DNA of 64,000 nt from Pseudopyrenochaeta lycopersici (lineage: Eukaryota; Ascomycota; Dothideomycetes; Pleosporales; Pseudopyrenochaetaceae), in assembly GCA_003313425.1 (NCBI GenBank), contig NHZP01000004.1:992001-1056000 (forward strand). The letters run 5' to 3'. The position numbers and the translations under genes were made by a program. Under the pieces are notes generated by a model. That model did not search any database. It was given only the letters and a program-made list of their open reading frames with translations, and was not told the origin of the DNA. Below, piece by piece: positions 1 to 11,588 of this stretch (within the stretch, counting starts at the first letter, position 1; each line of letters opens with the position of its first letter).

Positions 1-1362
1 GGATACAGTGCGGTGCACCTTGAGACGTTCGAGATGCTCGACAGACGTGGCTGCAGTGGATGCGCCGGGTGCCCACCAATTGTAGTCGGACCCAGCATCA
101 CTCTCGTCGTCTGACACTGCAAATCCGTTCTCATCGTCGGTTTGGAAGCCCTCATCAGTGACATCGCTGTACGCATCACTCCCATCCTGATCATCGTCAA
201 GGAGGTCGTCGTCATCATCGTCGTCCATCTCTCCGGCGTCGTCATCGTCATCTTCCTCTTCTTCCAGAGCCTCTTCTTCGACCTCCTCGCCTAGTTGGCG
301 AAGATTGTTCTCAATCTTGAGAGTATCTTGGACAGTAAGACGACTTCGGTGACAGGTGACTTCTTGCGTCCACTCTTCGACTTCCTCTTCTGAACTTGCA
401 AACTCATGGAAGCGATACTTTTCACACCGAGCCAGGTCTGAGTTGACACTGAGGCGGCGGGTTCGATCAACAACAGCAACCTTGCGAACGCTGACAGGAG
501 AGTTATTGCGGACTGTGGAGTCAGAATCGCGATGCGCTTTGTTTGTGGTCTTGGGAGACGAGGGTATCCGTCGTGCCAGTGGTGCGGGGCTGGCCATACG
601 GCGGGGTTTGGCGTTCGTCGAGGGTGCGTCTGTTGAGATTTTGGTAGGGCATGCGAATTTGATGGTGCAGACACGCTTTGGAGGATCTTCCGATGCAGGA
701 GCAGGTGTGGGCTTAGTGGGTGCTTCCGCTGGTTTCTTCTCTTCTGTTCGACCGCATGCGAACATGATGCATCTCTTCCTTCCCAAAACTGCTTCTACTT
801 TTTGCTCGTCGTCCTCCGGGACTGTAGTCTTCTGCAGCGGCTCTATATTGTCGTCATCGTGCGAAACAACTGAGACAGGCACCGCAAACGGTTTCTTGTT
901 GAACGCAGGCATCATGCTGTGGAATGAGGCTGATGGAAGTGGCGGGCTCGGCGTGCTGGTTCGCGTTCCCGGGCTTGTGAAGCCTCCGTCACTCGTCAAC
1001 TCGGCGGTTGTGCCGCTGTTGTTACTCCAGGTTGAGATACATGAAAGTCCACGAACAGGGCTTGTGTCAGCGTGCTCTTCAATGGGAGAGCTGGTGTTGG
1101 AAGTAGATTTCAGCGCAGAGGTGAGGAGTGATTCCTTGCGATCGAGTACAGGTTTTGACTTGGTAAAGGATGCTGCCGAAGAGTGCCGGAGCTTCAAGGG
1201 CGCGGGGCGCGGCGTGCGTGCTAGTTCGGGGGGCTCGTCCACGTCGGCCACAGCCGCCTCCTCCTCTGCAGTCATAGCGGGCGGTGACGTGCTAAACATG
1301 TTCTGTTGGTTGCCAATGTGCAATGCGCCCTGTCCACCAACATGATCCTGGTCGTTCGCCAT
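1..1362 (-). CDS. Acidic, disordered protein of unknown function (partial, C-terminus outside window)
   Basis: An uninterrupted minus-strand frame runs from the ATG at 1362 to the left edge (about 454 residues), so the C-terminus is missing. The protein starts MANDQDHVGG and is rich in Ser, Thr and Pro. In its middle it has two short Cys-containing blocks, GRKRCIMFACG and KRVCTIKFACP. Next comes a charged helix-like stretch (EKYRFHEFASSEEEVEEW), then a long Asp/Glu run (about residues 375-405) and a segment with SDAYSDVTDEGFQTDDENG. I recall similar Cys blocks and acidic tails in conserved ascomycete proteins of unknown function (possibly the DUF3295 group), but cannot confirm that. It is probably nuclear, an inference from composition only. 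The plus-strand frame opposite it is a shadow. Confidence 0.75.
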   Translation of the reverse strand, partial: MANDQDHVGGQGALHIGNQQNMFSTSPPAMTAEEEAAVADVDEPPELARTPRPAPLKLRHSSAASFTKSKPVLDRKESLLTSALKSTSNTSSPIEEHADTSPVRGLSCISTWSNNSGTTAELTSDGGFTSPGTRTSTPSPPLPSASFHSMMPAFNKKPFAVPVSVVSHDDDNIEPLQKTTVPEDDEQKVEAVLGRKRCIMFACGRTEEKKPAEAPTKPTPAPASEDPPKRVCTIKFACPTKISTDAPSTNAKPRRMASPAPLARRIPSSPKTTNKAHRDSDSTVRNNSPVSVRKVAVVDRTRRLSVNSDLARCEKYRFHEFASSEEEVEEWTQEVTCHRSRLTVQDTLKIENNLRQLGEEVEEEALEEEEDDDDDAGEMDDDDDDDLLDDDQDGSDAYSDVTDEGFQTDDENGFAVSDDESDAGSDYNWWAPGASTAATSVEHLERLKVHRTVS

Positions 1363-4300
1363 GTCGGGTAGTGGGGATTGTTGGTTCTGCAGTGCTGCAG
1401 CGCAGATACGGGATGCTCGATTGTAAATAAACACAAAATAAAGGAATGTCGGAGTAGATGTTGGTGGTGTGACACGGGACTCTGTGAAAATTGGCTGCTC
1501 GTGATGCAGCAGGTGTTGACGCGTGGGATCCGTCGGTTCCCGACGCGATGCAGTAAAGGCAGGCGAAATTGAAGTCCGAGGAAGAGCCAAAGGAGAGTTT
1601 CGTACAAAGGTCGAAGTGGTCGGTTAAAAATGCGGGTATGGGCAATTACTGAGTCGTACCAATGGTGACTGGAGAGGGTGGGCCCCGAGGGACGTGGATG
1701 TTATAATATCGTCATGAACATGGTGGAAAATTAAAAGGTCGGACCGTGGTAGAGATTAAGTGAAAGCTTGAGAAGGTGTCAGAGGTGCGAGTGGGTTGGG
1801 CAGTGTTAACAGGGAAGGGCTACCTTGCGAGGATGATGTAGGCGAGCGCAGCGAGCAGGTGGCAAGGCCCGCCGGGGATGGCTGTGACGGGCGCCGGAAG
1901 TGAGTGTTGCTGAGAGACTGGCTTGGCGATTATGTAGATCGAAGGCGGAGTCCTTGGTCAGACGATGTCCGCAGAATCTGCTGCAACACTGGCACGACGA
2001 GCGAGTCGAGCGAGGAGGGAGGAAAGAGAAGGGGAATTTGATGTGCGGTTTGGCGTGTTGGGGGGTCTCGGCAACGCTCATTAGCAGAAGAGTGGGTAGT
2101 CAGGGCTTTATTTGCACCCCACGGAATGCGACCAATACAAGGCTTGGCTATTGCAAATTATCGAAGGCTGCCCCGGGAGCTGCACACAACCCACGGTGCC
2201 GAGGGTGAGATTAAATGCCCCCTCAGCGACGACCACCCGCTGGAGCAATGGTTCTCGACACGGGCCCTTGAGTGTAACACTCTGGTTCTGGTGGCACACA
2301 GACTTTTTTTCTTGCCCGCCCATCAAAGCAGCCTTCTTTGTTGCATTTCTGCCCTTCGCCGCGTCTTTGTCAGCGCTCACGTAGTGGCAATTCCCTGCGT
2401 AGGGCGCAAAACACAAAAATCAAGTTTCACCCACTGCCCGGAACAGGACCCTGATTGACGCGCTGGACGCTCCTCGTCTGCGATTCCCTCCAAGCGCTGC
2501 AAGCTGGCAACATGCACCCAATGATGCTGCACCCACGCTAACCACACGCCCACTCGCGACTCTTCTTCTGCCCGATGCTCGCTCATCCACATCCACATCT
2601 ACTCCCTCATGCATCTCGCGACAAATCAACACGAGCACATGCATGCCGTACACCGCAGTCTTCACCACGCTCGCTGACCCGCGCACCGTGGCCGGCATCA
2701 GCTCTTGATCTCTCCTCAGCTCTCCATCAACACCAGATGCCCCATTCCCCTCTTTCACGTGTCATCCTCAAGAGCACCACATCACACCCCTCATCCTCTC
2801 CTCCACTCATGCCAGCTCTACACCGCTTCACACCGCTTTTCTTACCCTACTCTGTTCTCCTAGATCCTTCGGGCGCGTGTCGTGCCTGCATCGGAGTCTG
2901 TCATCTGACTGCACACGAGACGGCGCTATTTTGAGCTCAAGCTGCCAAACGCCGGCCTACCCGTTTCATCAATCGTACACTGACACTGCAATCTGCGCAC
3001 CACCTCCCGTGCGTCGCCGCGCCGTCGCGTGCAGCGCCGAGCTGCTGGGCCATCCTCTCCATCTTTTCGTTGGTTGCGTCGTGACTATCCTTGCCAGCTT
3101 CATATCGACGGCAAGCGCCCCAGCCGGCTTCGAACGAGCTTGTTCCAATCGCCAGTGTCTTGCATGCGGGGAACCCCTCTGCCCTCATGACGCCTTCAGA
3201 CCCTCTGAAGGCTTGTTTCGACTTTGCTTTTCACCAACCGCGGAGTAATGTGTCCAAGTCGTGACTGTACGCGCCGCAGCCTTCCACACTGAACGGTGCT
3301 GATGCCTTCCGTAAGAAGGTCGCCTCAAAATCAGCGAGGTTCGCGCGAGCAGACGCCGGCCGGTTGTGCCGGCCGCCCTCACTGGCCAGACTGACTGAGT
3401 ATTTCTGATCTAATCGCGCTACTCTCAATGACGTCGTTTTAGTGGCCACCATCCGACTTCCCTCTTCGTACGAGCGGAAGCTGGTCGAGGCACTTCCACA
3501 ATTTCTGTACATCTCAAGGTTTCAGAACAAAGCATTGCAACATTGAAACTTTACATGGCTTGGCTAATGGCCCGGTAGATTGGACTGCCCACAATAGGAA
3601 GGGAGAGTGAACCATCACAGTCTGAGTGTAGAGTACTTGCCAGTCCAAAACATCCGTGTCGTGCATTTGAACGCTGCCGCGGTTTCGATAGTACTTCTTG
3701 GAGCTTTGCCTACACCAGCACAACTTTATCGAAGCTAGTCTGATTCAAATCCTCTTCGTCGGAGTCCGAATCAAGCTCATACTGTTGACAATAGAACCGA
3801 CATTGTCTCCAATCCTTCCCTATTGGCACACCAATCCTCTGAGAATTCCTCCGTCTAATCTCCAGGTGCAACAAACTCACATCTTCCATATATCGCAAAT
3901 GAAGAGAGGTCACCCTACCGTTACACAGCCAAGCATTCCACTCCCGTCAGCAAGCCCAATATGCACACCCGTTTCCCTCAACCTTACATAACCCTCTCTG
4001 CCTCACCTAGCCAAGCCGCTTAAGCAACACACAAACCGCCCTCAGAACGTCTCCGTACTCAGCCAAGAATATACCAAGCCCCTCGGCATCGCGTTCATCT
4101 GTCTCAGCGATGCAGATCTTATGCACGCAATGCCGCAACGGCCAAGAGTCGTACAGTGCGAGCTTGTTTAGGAAAGCATGAAGGTCTCCAGGCGGGCACC
4201 GCGTCCGAGACTGTTTGGCTGGCACTGTAAGGCAGCGGAGCGGTACTCCACAGTCATCCTGCGACGTGTGCAAGACAGGTGGAGCACAGCGGAGATCTTT

Positions 4301-5196
4301 TCTTGGCAGCAAAGCCCGACTACCCACTGCTTGGATGGCTCAGAGGGCACGCGTAAGTTGCCGCGTACCTATGCTGGCGCGATGCGCATGCGTGGGGACA
4401 GCAGAAAGGATCTTCCGGGTGTGGCCGCTGTATGGAAGCTTCCCGCTTGGCGTGGAGGATAGTATCACAGCCAAGAGCACCACAACGTCCAGGTTGCCAG
4501 CATTGGAAAGTACCACGTCCAAGAGCATTCATGATGTGAGTCTTGGAATATTACTGCCAAGGCCGCTCTACGGATCTGCACCGGGTCCCAAGGGGTGAGC
4601 CATACGTACTCCGTACTCTTGTGCTAATCAAGCGTTCGGGATACAGCAAAGCATCTGCATCGACACATTAAAGATGGCGGTAGTTAATTTGTCCAGAAGT
4701 CCTTCATCGGCAGATCTGATTGTGTCTCACGTCCGAGTGGGGCGTCTTGTGAAGAAAGGCGTACGCAGGAATTTGAAAAGGTTCCACGTTTGCGTAAGCC
4801 TCTCCTGGCAGCATAACTGCATGACGATGTGCAGAACACAATCGAGCCCGTTGGCCCGCGCAAAGGCGGCTAGAAAATTTAAAATGAACAATATCCAAGA
4901 TACCGAAATGGTACCGTGGTTCAATGCTGTGTCGCTTTTTTCGGCTTCGTGTGTCTCTAAAGGGAGTCGTTGCGGTAAGATGTACCTAAGTGCTTGATCC
5001 CGACTCTGCAAAGAAAACACGCACAGCATGCTAATGAATATCGAAAAACCACGAGCGCCAGAGCCTAGTACGCATTCGTGTCAGTAGCAATACCTCGGCG
5101 AAGCCACAATGCCGTGAACAATTTTGTATATCATCTGGACCACCAGCTTCGAAAACGCCGTCAATGCAACACCTTCCTGCATAAGCGTTCCTCTTC
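1363..5196. other. Intergenic tract without a convincing gene
   Basis: The first few hundred bases are the presumed promoter and 5' leader of the minus-strand gene ending at 1362. The rest holds only short overlapping frames on both strands, none with recognisable protein motifs or a plausible exon chain. A C-rich pyrimidine tract lies at about 2460-3000, and a GC-rich hairpin at 3357-3375. A minus-strand pair of frames at 4007-4530 looks somewhat protein-like but is interrupted by a stop and matches nothing I know. Confidence 0.5.
3357..3375. repeat. Short GC-rich inverted repeat (7-bp stem, 5-nt loop)
   Basis: CGGCCGG and CCGGCCG flank TTGTG. It could form a small hairpin. No gene end adjoins it, so no terminator role is claimed. 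Confidence 0.5.
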
Positions 5197-6693
5197 TCAC
5201 TGTGTCAGGCCATCAAAATGACAAGGAATTCTCAGCGGTTGCATCTCCTGGATCCTGTTCCCCTGTCGCTGCGCCGGTACTGGTAATTCTTTTCTCCAAT
5301 TATGTTTAACAAAGTCCAGCGTCCGGGCAAATACCAGCTCCCTCTCCCGTCTCTCATGCTCAGGGACAAACGTGTCCGGAAACTGCGTCCAGCCGTGTCT
5401 GCAGTTGGGAGCATGCCAAACCTCAAGGCCCCCGTTCTCAGAACTGGGGACATTTGAAGAGCCAGCTGAGCCACCATGATGTCCATCCCAGTCTCCTTCC
5501 CGCCCATCGCCGAATCGTACAGGACCATTCCAGTCCTTTTCGTTCATCTTATCTACCCATACATCGCTCTGCACCGCCAATGTATCTTTCTCAGGAAGAA
5601 CGAGGAAAATAGCGGCGTTCTTTTGCACGTTACCTGGATCAACCAGTCCAGGGCTGGCCCGGGGATGAGCGCGCAGCTTTCGCGGTAGGTACGTCGGTCC
5701 CATGATGGAGAAAAGACCAGGCATCCTCGGCTTTTGCTTCGTCTTGTCATTGGGATTTAGAGCATTGGGCATTGGCTTCATTGGCCGCTCGTGTGGTAGT
5801 AGCCGTGCATCTAGCGAAGGATAGAATAGGAGGAGGGGCAACATTGTTGGGCGCGCTTGCGGGGGAGGAAGTAGTGATGGCCATGGCTGGTTGACGTCGT
5901 CAAGTATAGTCGCTGCACGATTTGGAGGCAGGAGGGGTGAGAGGGTGTCGGCAGGTGACGGGCCGCGTGTGAGCGAGTTGGATTGCTCCAACGTGGGCGA
6001 CATGGATATCTCATAACACGGTGGCACTGATATAGCCATGTTTAAGGCGATATTGCCTCCAGCTGAAAAGCCCGATATGGACAGATGGGTGGGGTCCAGG
6101 GTGATGGTTTTGACGTGATCGAAATGTGTAGGCGTGCACCCTTTGTTCTTCGCAAGTGTGGTTGACCGTATCAGTTCATAGTAGCGCTGGACCTCCGTCC
6201 TAAGCACTTGACCAGCCTTTGATATCTCATCTGTGTCCAATATCGCCGATAAAACATCCTCGGCGTCGTGTATCGCCGCCGGAAACTGGTGGAACGGTCC
6301 AATTCGATACGAGACGCTGATAACCACTGCTCCAAGTTCACGCGACATCATTGAAGCATACGGAGCCTGTTCTAGCGGAGAACCCATTATGAATCCTCCG
6401 CCGTGGAAATCCAGCACTACCGGCGTCTTCCACACGCCCGTTTCTTCCCGCTGGGCCTCAGCATCGCCATTGTCCTCTAGGTCGACCGGTTTGGGCGGCA
6501 CGAAAACGTAGACAGGGATAATGTTGTTCTTTCTGCTCGGCAGAGATATCAGGAATGGGTGCGGCCCCTTAGGCGACGTAATGTGGAGGATCGAAAGAGG
6601 TACAAATCTCGGAATCTGTACAAGCGCAGTCCGCCATTGTATATGGAAAGGGAGGCGAAAGAAGTAGGCAATCGAGTGCCAGAAGCTACTCAT
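5197..6693 (-). CDS. Alpha/beta hydrolase, HSL-type lipase/esterase
   Basis: Single-exon protein of 498 residues, start ATG at 6693. It carries the oxyanion-hole motif HGGG (97-100) and the nucleophile elbow GFSAG (208-212, Ser210), the signature of the hormone-sensitive-lipase branch of alpha/beta hydrolases. A plausible acid residue is Asp370 (in LPEKDTLAV), and a plausible catalytic His is His433 (in NCRHGWTQF), so a full triad is visible. The N-terminus (MSSFWHSIAYFFRLPF) is hydrophobic but not a clean signal peptide; it may be a membrane association segment. A Pro-rich insert sits between the nucleophile and acid blocks. The family hydrolyses acyl esters, often with short chains; the real substrate is unknown. 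It lies about 775 bp downstream of the PsiD-like decarboxylase gene on the same strand. Confidence 0.88.
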   Translation of the reverse strand: MSSFWHSIAYFFRLPFHIQWRTALVQIPRFVPLSILHITSPKGPHPFLISLPSRKNNIIPVYVFVPPKPVDLEDNGDAEAQREETGVWKTPVVLDFHGGGFIMGSPLEQAPYASMMSRELGAVVISVSYRIGPFHQFPAAIHDAEDVLSAILDTDEISKAGQVLRTEVQRYYELIRSTTLAKNKGCTPTHFDHVKTITLDPTHLSISGFSAGGNIALNMAISVPPCYEISMSPTLEQSNSLTRGPSPADTLSPLLPPNRAATILDDVNQPWPSLLPPPQARPTMLPLLLFYPSLDARLLPHERPMKPMPNALNPNDKTKQKPRMPGLFSIMGPTYLPRKLRAHPRASPGLVDPGNVQKNAAIFLVLPEKDTLAVQSDVWVDKMNEKDWNGPVRFGDGREGDWDGHHGGSAGSSNVPSSENGGLEVWHAPNCRHGWTQFPDTFVPEHERRERELVFARTLDFVKHNWRKELPVPAQRQGNRIQEMQPLRIPCHFDGLTQ

Positions 6694-7467
6694 GGTGATG
6701 AGAGTGTGGAGGGAAGTACCTTGGTGTTCATGGTCTTCCTAGGATGCCGCGCATGGTGACCGATCAAATAGAGTGCTGAGTGAGCATCGCGTGTCGCTGA
6801 CGAGACTTAGGTAACGCGGAATGTTTGGAGAAGGCGCGAAAGCCTGAGTTGATTGGTGTGACGTCAACATTGCAGCTGCTACTGGATAAAACGGCTTTAT
6901 TGCGCGAACGGATGTGCTGAATGGTGTTTCAGAGTCTTGTTTGATCTGACTTGCGATCAAGATCCATGTCGCTAAAGCATGGAAGAATCAAGCTTTGCAA
7001 GGGTTGCGGAGCGCCACAAACGGCATCCTTCGCCTCAAACGTCAGACAGCATCTCTTTCGTCATCCTCGATCTTGAACACAAATAGTGAGTCCAATTCTG
7101 TAAATTGAACGATAAGCATCTGAGCACAGCCCGAACAAGACTAGATGATGTTACCGGAAAGGTGGAATAGTAAGGCTCAGGAACAATTCGTATCCCACGA
7201 TAGAGCATAAGCCCGTAAAGAAATGAGCCCAACATTTATAACATTCAAATAATCAGAAAGTGTGACTAAAAGTATTTCAAAGAACACTATTTGCTATTAT
7301 TACCAGAGAACTCAATTCGCGGCGAACAGTAATGTCCAGGTTGAGCGTCAACAGACGCCTCTTGCACTTCAAACTTGAATCACCTACTTCTTGCCCGATC
7401 CTGGATTGCATACTACATAGGCGCATCGCTCATGCCAAGCCCAGATTTACTATTAACTAATCTCTCG
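6694..7467. other. Intergenic region: esterase promoter and 3' region of the decarboxylase gene
   Basis: Between two minus-strand genes. The short frames here (such as 6739-6960) look like leader or noise. The 7200-7330 part is AT-rich, as expected near a polyadenylation region. No other feature was seen. Confidence 0.5.
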
Positions 7468-8878
7468 TCACCGGCTCTTCCTCACCACTGCCAGCTTCGA
7501 CCGCACAGGAACATTGTCTTGCGGACCTTCAGTGTTCGGAAATTCATCCAACTCTAACCCTTTCCTGAAAATCACGCAGTGTGTGCTTCCTCCATAATGG
7601 AACATGCCAATTTCATCTCCTTTCTTCACATGCTGGCCCTCCTCTACGCTTATATCGCAAGTGCTGACTTCAGTCATACCAATACCTAAGAAACAAACAA
7701 GTCCGATTTCTTTGCTGTCGGCTTCGAAGAAGATGATGGCCCGCGTGGCTGTCGCTGTTAGATATCCCTGCCCTGTCTTTTCCCCTTCCTCGTCGATGTT
7801 TCCGTTTGCCCTAGGGTCACCTAAGCCTTCGAAAAGCGGCTCAGAAAAGTAAGTTCCGTCCTTTACGTATGCCTTGACAACCTTTCCGCTAACCGGTGCA
7901 TGCCATCGGTGATAGCTTAACGACGAGAGGAATGCCTGATATACGGTGCCCCCGACAAATTGCTCATAAAGCGGATCCATGTCCAACATGTCCATTAGCG
8001 AGTACGGCTGACCTTTCATCCAAAACCGATTTCGTTCCGAGATGTTGCGTGCTACTTTGTATGGCTTTGACTCGCATGCGTTCGCAATGACATTGTCGTC
8101 TTCAGGTGCCGCGATCGGTCTCTTGTCTTCGTGAAAGTGACGTACAAAAAAGTCGTCCCACGACTTGAAACCGTAATGCTCTTTGGCTGGATCGCATTTG
8201 AATAGCTCCTCGAACTTGAACGAAGTTTCTCCGTTATTTGCCGTTGCAGTGAGATCCTTTACGCCGTGATTGCTGAACCATCCATTCGCGTCATTCCCAA
8301 GTACATATGCTGAAGCAGGGGAAGAAAGAAATTCGGCCCACGCGTTCAGAATCTTTTTTAACATTTTATTTACCTCCGGGTCGAGGAAGAAGGCAAAACC
8401 ACTTGGTGTTCCTTTAGCAATTGGAAGGACAAGGTCAGTGTACGTCTTATGAGCAGTTCGTAGATGGACACTCACCCATAGGCCAATCGAGGATAGCATT
8501 GAAAGGCGTTCCTACTACTCCAACAGAGTACTCGTGGTCACTCCATTCTGGAGCGGTCGTCATGATGTGATTAAAGAGGTCCAGCATATGATGATAGTTG
8601 CGAACTTGCTTGTGGCCTGCAGGGTCATTGCTGTACGGTTTCTTGGTTGGAATCTCCTCAAACATTGAGTTGACGAAAAGGTAGATACGGGTATTGTTCT
8701 CGATGAGATCTTTGAATTCTCTTATTACAGGATGGAGTTCATCTGATTTCTCTTCCACTCTTTCGATGATGTTTGCAAGCCATTTCTTGTGGATTCGATG
8801 GTCTGAAGGCAGCCAATTACCCGGCCGGTGCACTTGATGTTCAGGGGGAACATCCTCTGTATTCTCCTGGTGAGTCAT
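7468..8878 (-). CDS. Phosphatidylserine-decarboxylase-like pyruvoyl enzyme, PsiD-like subfamily
   Basis: Two exons, 8878-8476 and 8411-7468, give 448 residues. The 64-nt intron (8475-8412) starts GTGAGT and ends AAAG; splicing rebuilds NAILDWPMGTPSGFAFF, a block I recognise from the PSD-like/PsiD family. The ATG at 8878 is chosen because the longer frame starts only at TTG. The N-terminal domain (NWLPSDHRIHKKWL, HPVIREFKDLIENN) is the extension seen in fungal PsiD-like L-amino-acid decarboxylases and absent from classic Psd1. The PSD domain shows SWDDFFVRHF (about 218-227), YHRWHAPVSG (His302/His305) and GGSTH near the C-terminus, where Ser410 should be the self-cleavage residue that becomes the pyruvoyl group. 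It lacks an evident mitochondrial presequence. Whether it acts on phosphatidylserine, tryptophan or another amino acid cannot be told from sequence. Confidence 0.88.
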
Positions 8879-9866
8879 GTTGGTGATGAGGATTCTTTTC
8901 GAGGGGCATGGAGTTGATGTTGGCAAGAGCCTTGACTCTTAAGGCGAGAAATCGCCCACGCGGTGCAATCCATCATGTCGACGTCATTGCGAGAAGTCGT
9001 AAATGCGCCATCACCCACTTTCCACAATCCAAATAACGGACCACATCTCGAGTAAAGAGAAATACAAATTATTGGAAAGGCGCGCCACCAGGGAGTATGG
9101 ACCTCTACACCGGGAGGGTGCATCGAGATTCAACCTCAGCCTAACCAGTTTCGGCGCGGTCCTGAAGTGCTCCACCTACATCGGAGATTTGACACTGTCA
9201 TCGACTTCTCTTCTCTTTATAACACGCACACGAAATACCTCGTAGGTCTTCTCTGTTTCTCAACGAAGCCGTGTCTTAGCCCGGACCATGCTGTCATACG
9301 ATCGAGCGTTCTAGAAAAGGTCTCAGTCAATGCAATCAGACCACAACAGAGCAAACAATGACGTATTCGAAAGGACCTACCAATGGTTGATACAGACAAT
9401 CAAAATTGCTAGTTAGATTCTGCTTGACCTTCACTTTTGAAGTGATAGTAGCCTCACCTTCATCTATGGCCATCACAACGTACAAACAGGTGTCAGTTGC
9501 AGGTGCAGCGACGAGAGATAACGGGGTAGCGAAGTCAAAATAATTAGTGGCTTAGCACTCGGAATGTGCGGTCACAGAAGCTTTGATCTCTTCGGTCTTA
9601 CCTCCTCTTTCAGCATCTTGTACAGCACAGACGGCAAAGCGGGGCGAGATGCACAGAGGCAAACCTTCTGAGACCTCTTGGGTACCGTCCGGGTCCGGCT
9701 CATGTCAAGGTGAAGAGACCAAGACACCTTCTTGTTACAAGAGTACGCAATGTCCGCACACGTCTCTGTCTCTGTCTCTCACGGTCAGTTCACCCCGTTC
9801 TTAGTTTGCATCAATTCATCCTGAAGGACCTTACGCAGCGACAACGTTGACAACAATACTTCGAAA
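8879..9866. promoter_or_regulatory. Divergent intergenic region between the decarboxylase and MARVEL-like genes
   Basis: 988 bp separate the two start codons, so both promoters must lie here. A short CT-rich run with a repeated TCTCTG unit occurs at about 9763-9783, close to the plus-strand gene. No specific binding site can be named. Confidence 0.45.
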
Positions 9867-10796
9867 ATGAGTGAGACAGGGGCAGAGCCATCAGCTCACC
9901 TGATACCGCAACACCTACCTTGTATGCTTCTACATGTCGGACAGCTGCTGCTTGCGATCATCATCCTCGGCCTTGATGCATATGGCGTCCGCTACATAGA
10001 GTGCCAAATCCTGGTCTATTCATTGGCTGTCGTAAGTGTATGGTTGAATAGCCAATAGCATTAGCTAATCCAATGCTATAGGCTATTTGTACCATTATAG
10101 TCTGCACATACTTGATCGCATTACATCTTGTTTTTGCCAAATCCAACACCTACTATGTTATCCTGGGTATCCACGCCATGATGCTCGTCTTCTGGATTAC
10201 GGATCTTGCTCTTGTAGCTTGTCTAGCAAAGCTATGGCAGCAACTTAATAATACATTCACTGGAGCGCTGGTGGCAGGTGCTGTCCTTGCGGCTTTTGAG
10301 ATGTTAGTAAATCACAAGCATACCAGAATCTATGCTGATGTGTTGCAGTATCCTTTGGATTACAACCGGTTGCCTCATGTTCCAAAACGTATTCAAGCGT
10401 ATATTGATCATATCGCCCCGAGATGCCATCGCTTCCTCTCAAAATACCTTAAATACAATTGAACTTGCCCGTTCAAGCCCAGAACAAGCAGTATATGATT
10501 CTTGGAACATAATGGAACCACCATCAGCGCCTCGATCCATTGCGCAGCCGGTTCTACCTTCGCCTGATGAGGAACATCCTTCATTCTTGCGGGACTCTCT
10601 TTCTCCTGGGCCGCCAAGTCTTGCCGCAGTTCTCAGAGTACCTCAGAATTCTCCCGAGCCTGGAACGTTGCAACACACCATCCGCTTCAATCCAATATTA
10701 CCTGGGCCACGAATCAAATCACTAAACCTTGAAGACTACCATGCAATCAATTTGATGAAAGAGGACCACACATATGGTCCACGTCTACCCAAATAA
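9867..10796 (+). CDS. MARVEL-like four-helix membrane protein
   Basis: Three exons, 9867-10031, 10082-10302 and 10349-10796, give 277 residues. Intron 1 (50 nt) is GTAAGT...CTATAG. Intron 2 (46 nt) is GTTAGT...TTGCAG and must be removed to finish the fourth helix (AAFEIILWITTGCLMFQ); reading through it gives an earlier stop at 10462. Four hydrophobic helices are visible: LLHVGQLLLAIIILGLDAYG, a second across the first junction, YVILGIHAMMLVFWITDLAL, and the fourth. This order and the WQQLNNTFTGALVAG loop are typical of small fungal MARVEL-domain proteins. The cytosolic tail of about 120 residues is Ser/Pro-rich. A role in membrane apposition or trafficking is inferred from the family only. 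Confidence 0.78.
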
Positions 10797-11588
10797 TGAG
10801 GTATCTTCTCTGGAGTAGATGCCCATCACGAATAACCGCGTATAGGCAGGAACTGTCAAAAAGGATACTGCGGCTTTCTAACGATACATACGATACCCGA
10901 CTAAACATGTATTTGGACTTTGCTTTAAAAAAGCGAGCACAGTTTTTGTGCAAACTACAATCACCATTCCTGCTCGTATTCCTCTTGTATGTGTGTCAAG
11001 AGTACTTTCATGCAAATTTCTCGCTCTTCAATATTCATGTATTGCGCTATGAATCCCATCAATGCTCAAGTATTTCAGTACGCCGACCCAGTTAATCTTA
11101 CGAATGAAGACTGTTAGTGACTCGAAAATAGGAGAAGAGTTCAGAGTAATCACGATGGCCGAGGCGCTTGTCTCAGGTAGATAACATATGAAATGATCGT
11201 ACTTTGGTCGCTTTATATGCGATTTTTAATCTTGGAGTGAACAGCCTGAGATACTAGTTTGGTGAAATTGAGTGGCGAGAGAATTGCGAGCGCAGCTGTG
11301 GGCCAGACAGAGTCACATTTCAAAGGCTGAATAAATGGGACATATGGTATCATTTCACGAAGATTTGAATACAAGCCAGATAACAGACTGCAATACAAGT
11401 GATATCGGCTTGAACAACGTAAGGTCACCACGGCTTCATATGGTCCGTGCATATCTTGGCGTACATTTTCCGCCATCGACTTCAACATCCATTGTACAAC
11501 ACCCACATCACCAGCGCCATTGCTGCCGATATCGCCGTCTGCGGCCTCCAAATACCACTTTACCCACTGTCCAAGAGCTGCCGCAACG
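10797..11588. other. Intergenic region upstream of the bL36m gene
   Basis: Lies between two plus-strand genes. It holds the 3' region of the MARVEL-like gene and the promoter of the ribosomal protein gene. The minus-strand frame at 11213-11692 overlaps the real coding exon and shows no motif, so nothing else is called. Confidence 0.5.

Noticed and set aside
356..1345. Plus-strand frame of 329 residues
   Set aside because: It lies opposite the acidic protein gene on the minus strand, whose frame has clear composition blocks; the plus-strand product is Ser/Gly/Val-rich with no motif.
4007..4530. Minus-strand frames ending AEYGDVLRAVCVLLKRLG
   Set aside because: They look mildly protein-like, but a stop separates them, no exon join was found and no family is recognised.
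8878..8926. Longer start of the PsiD-like protein (16 extra residues)
   Set aside because: The extra part starts at TTG, not ATG; the first ATG is at 8878 and fits the family start.
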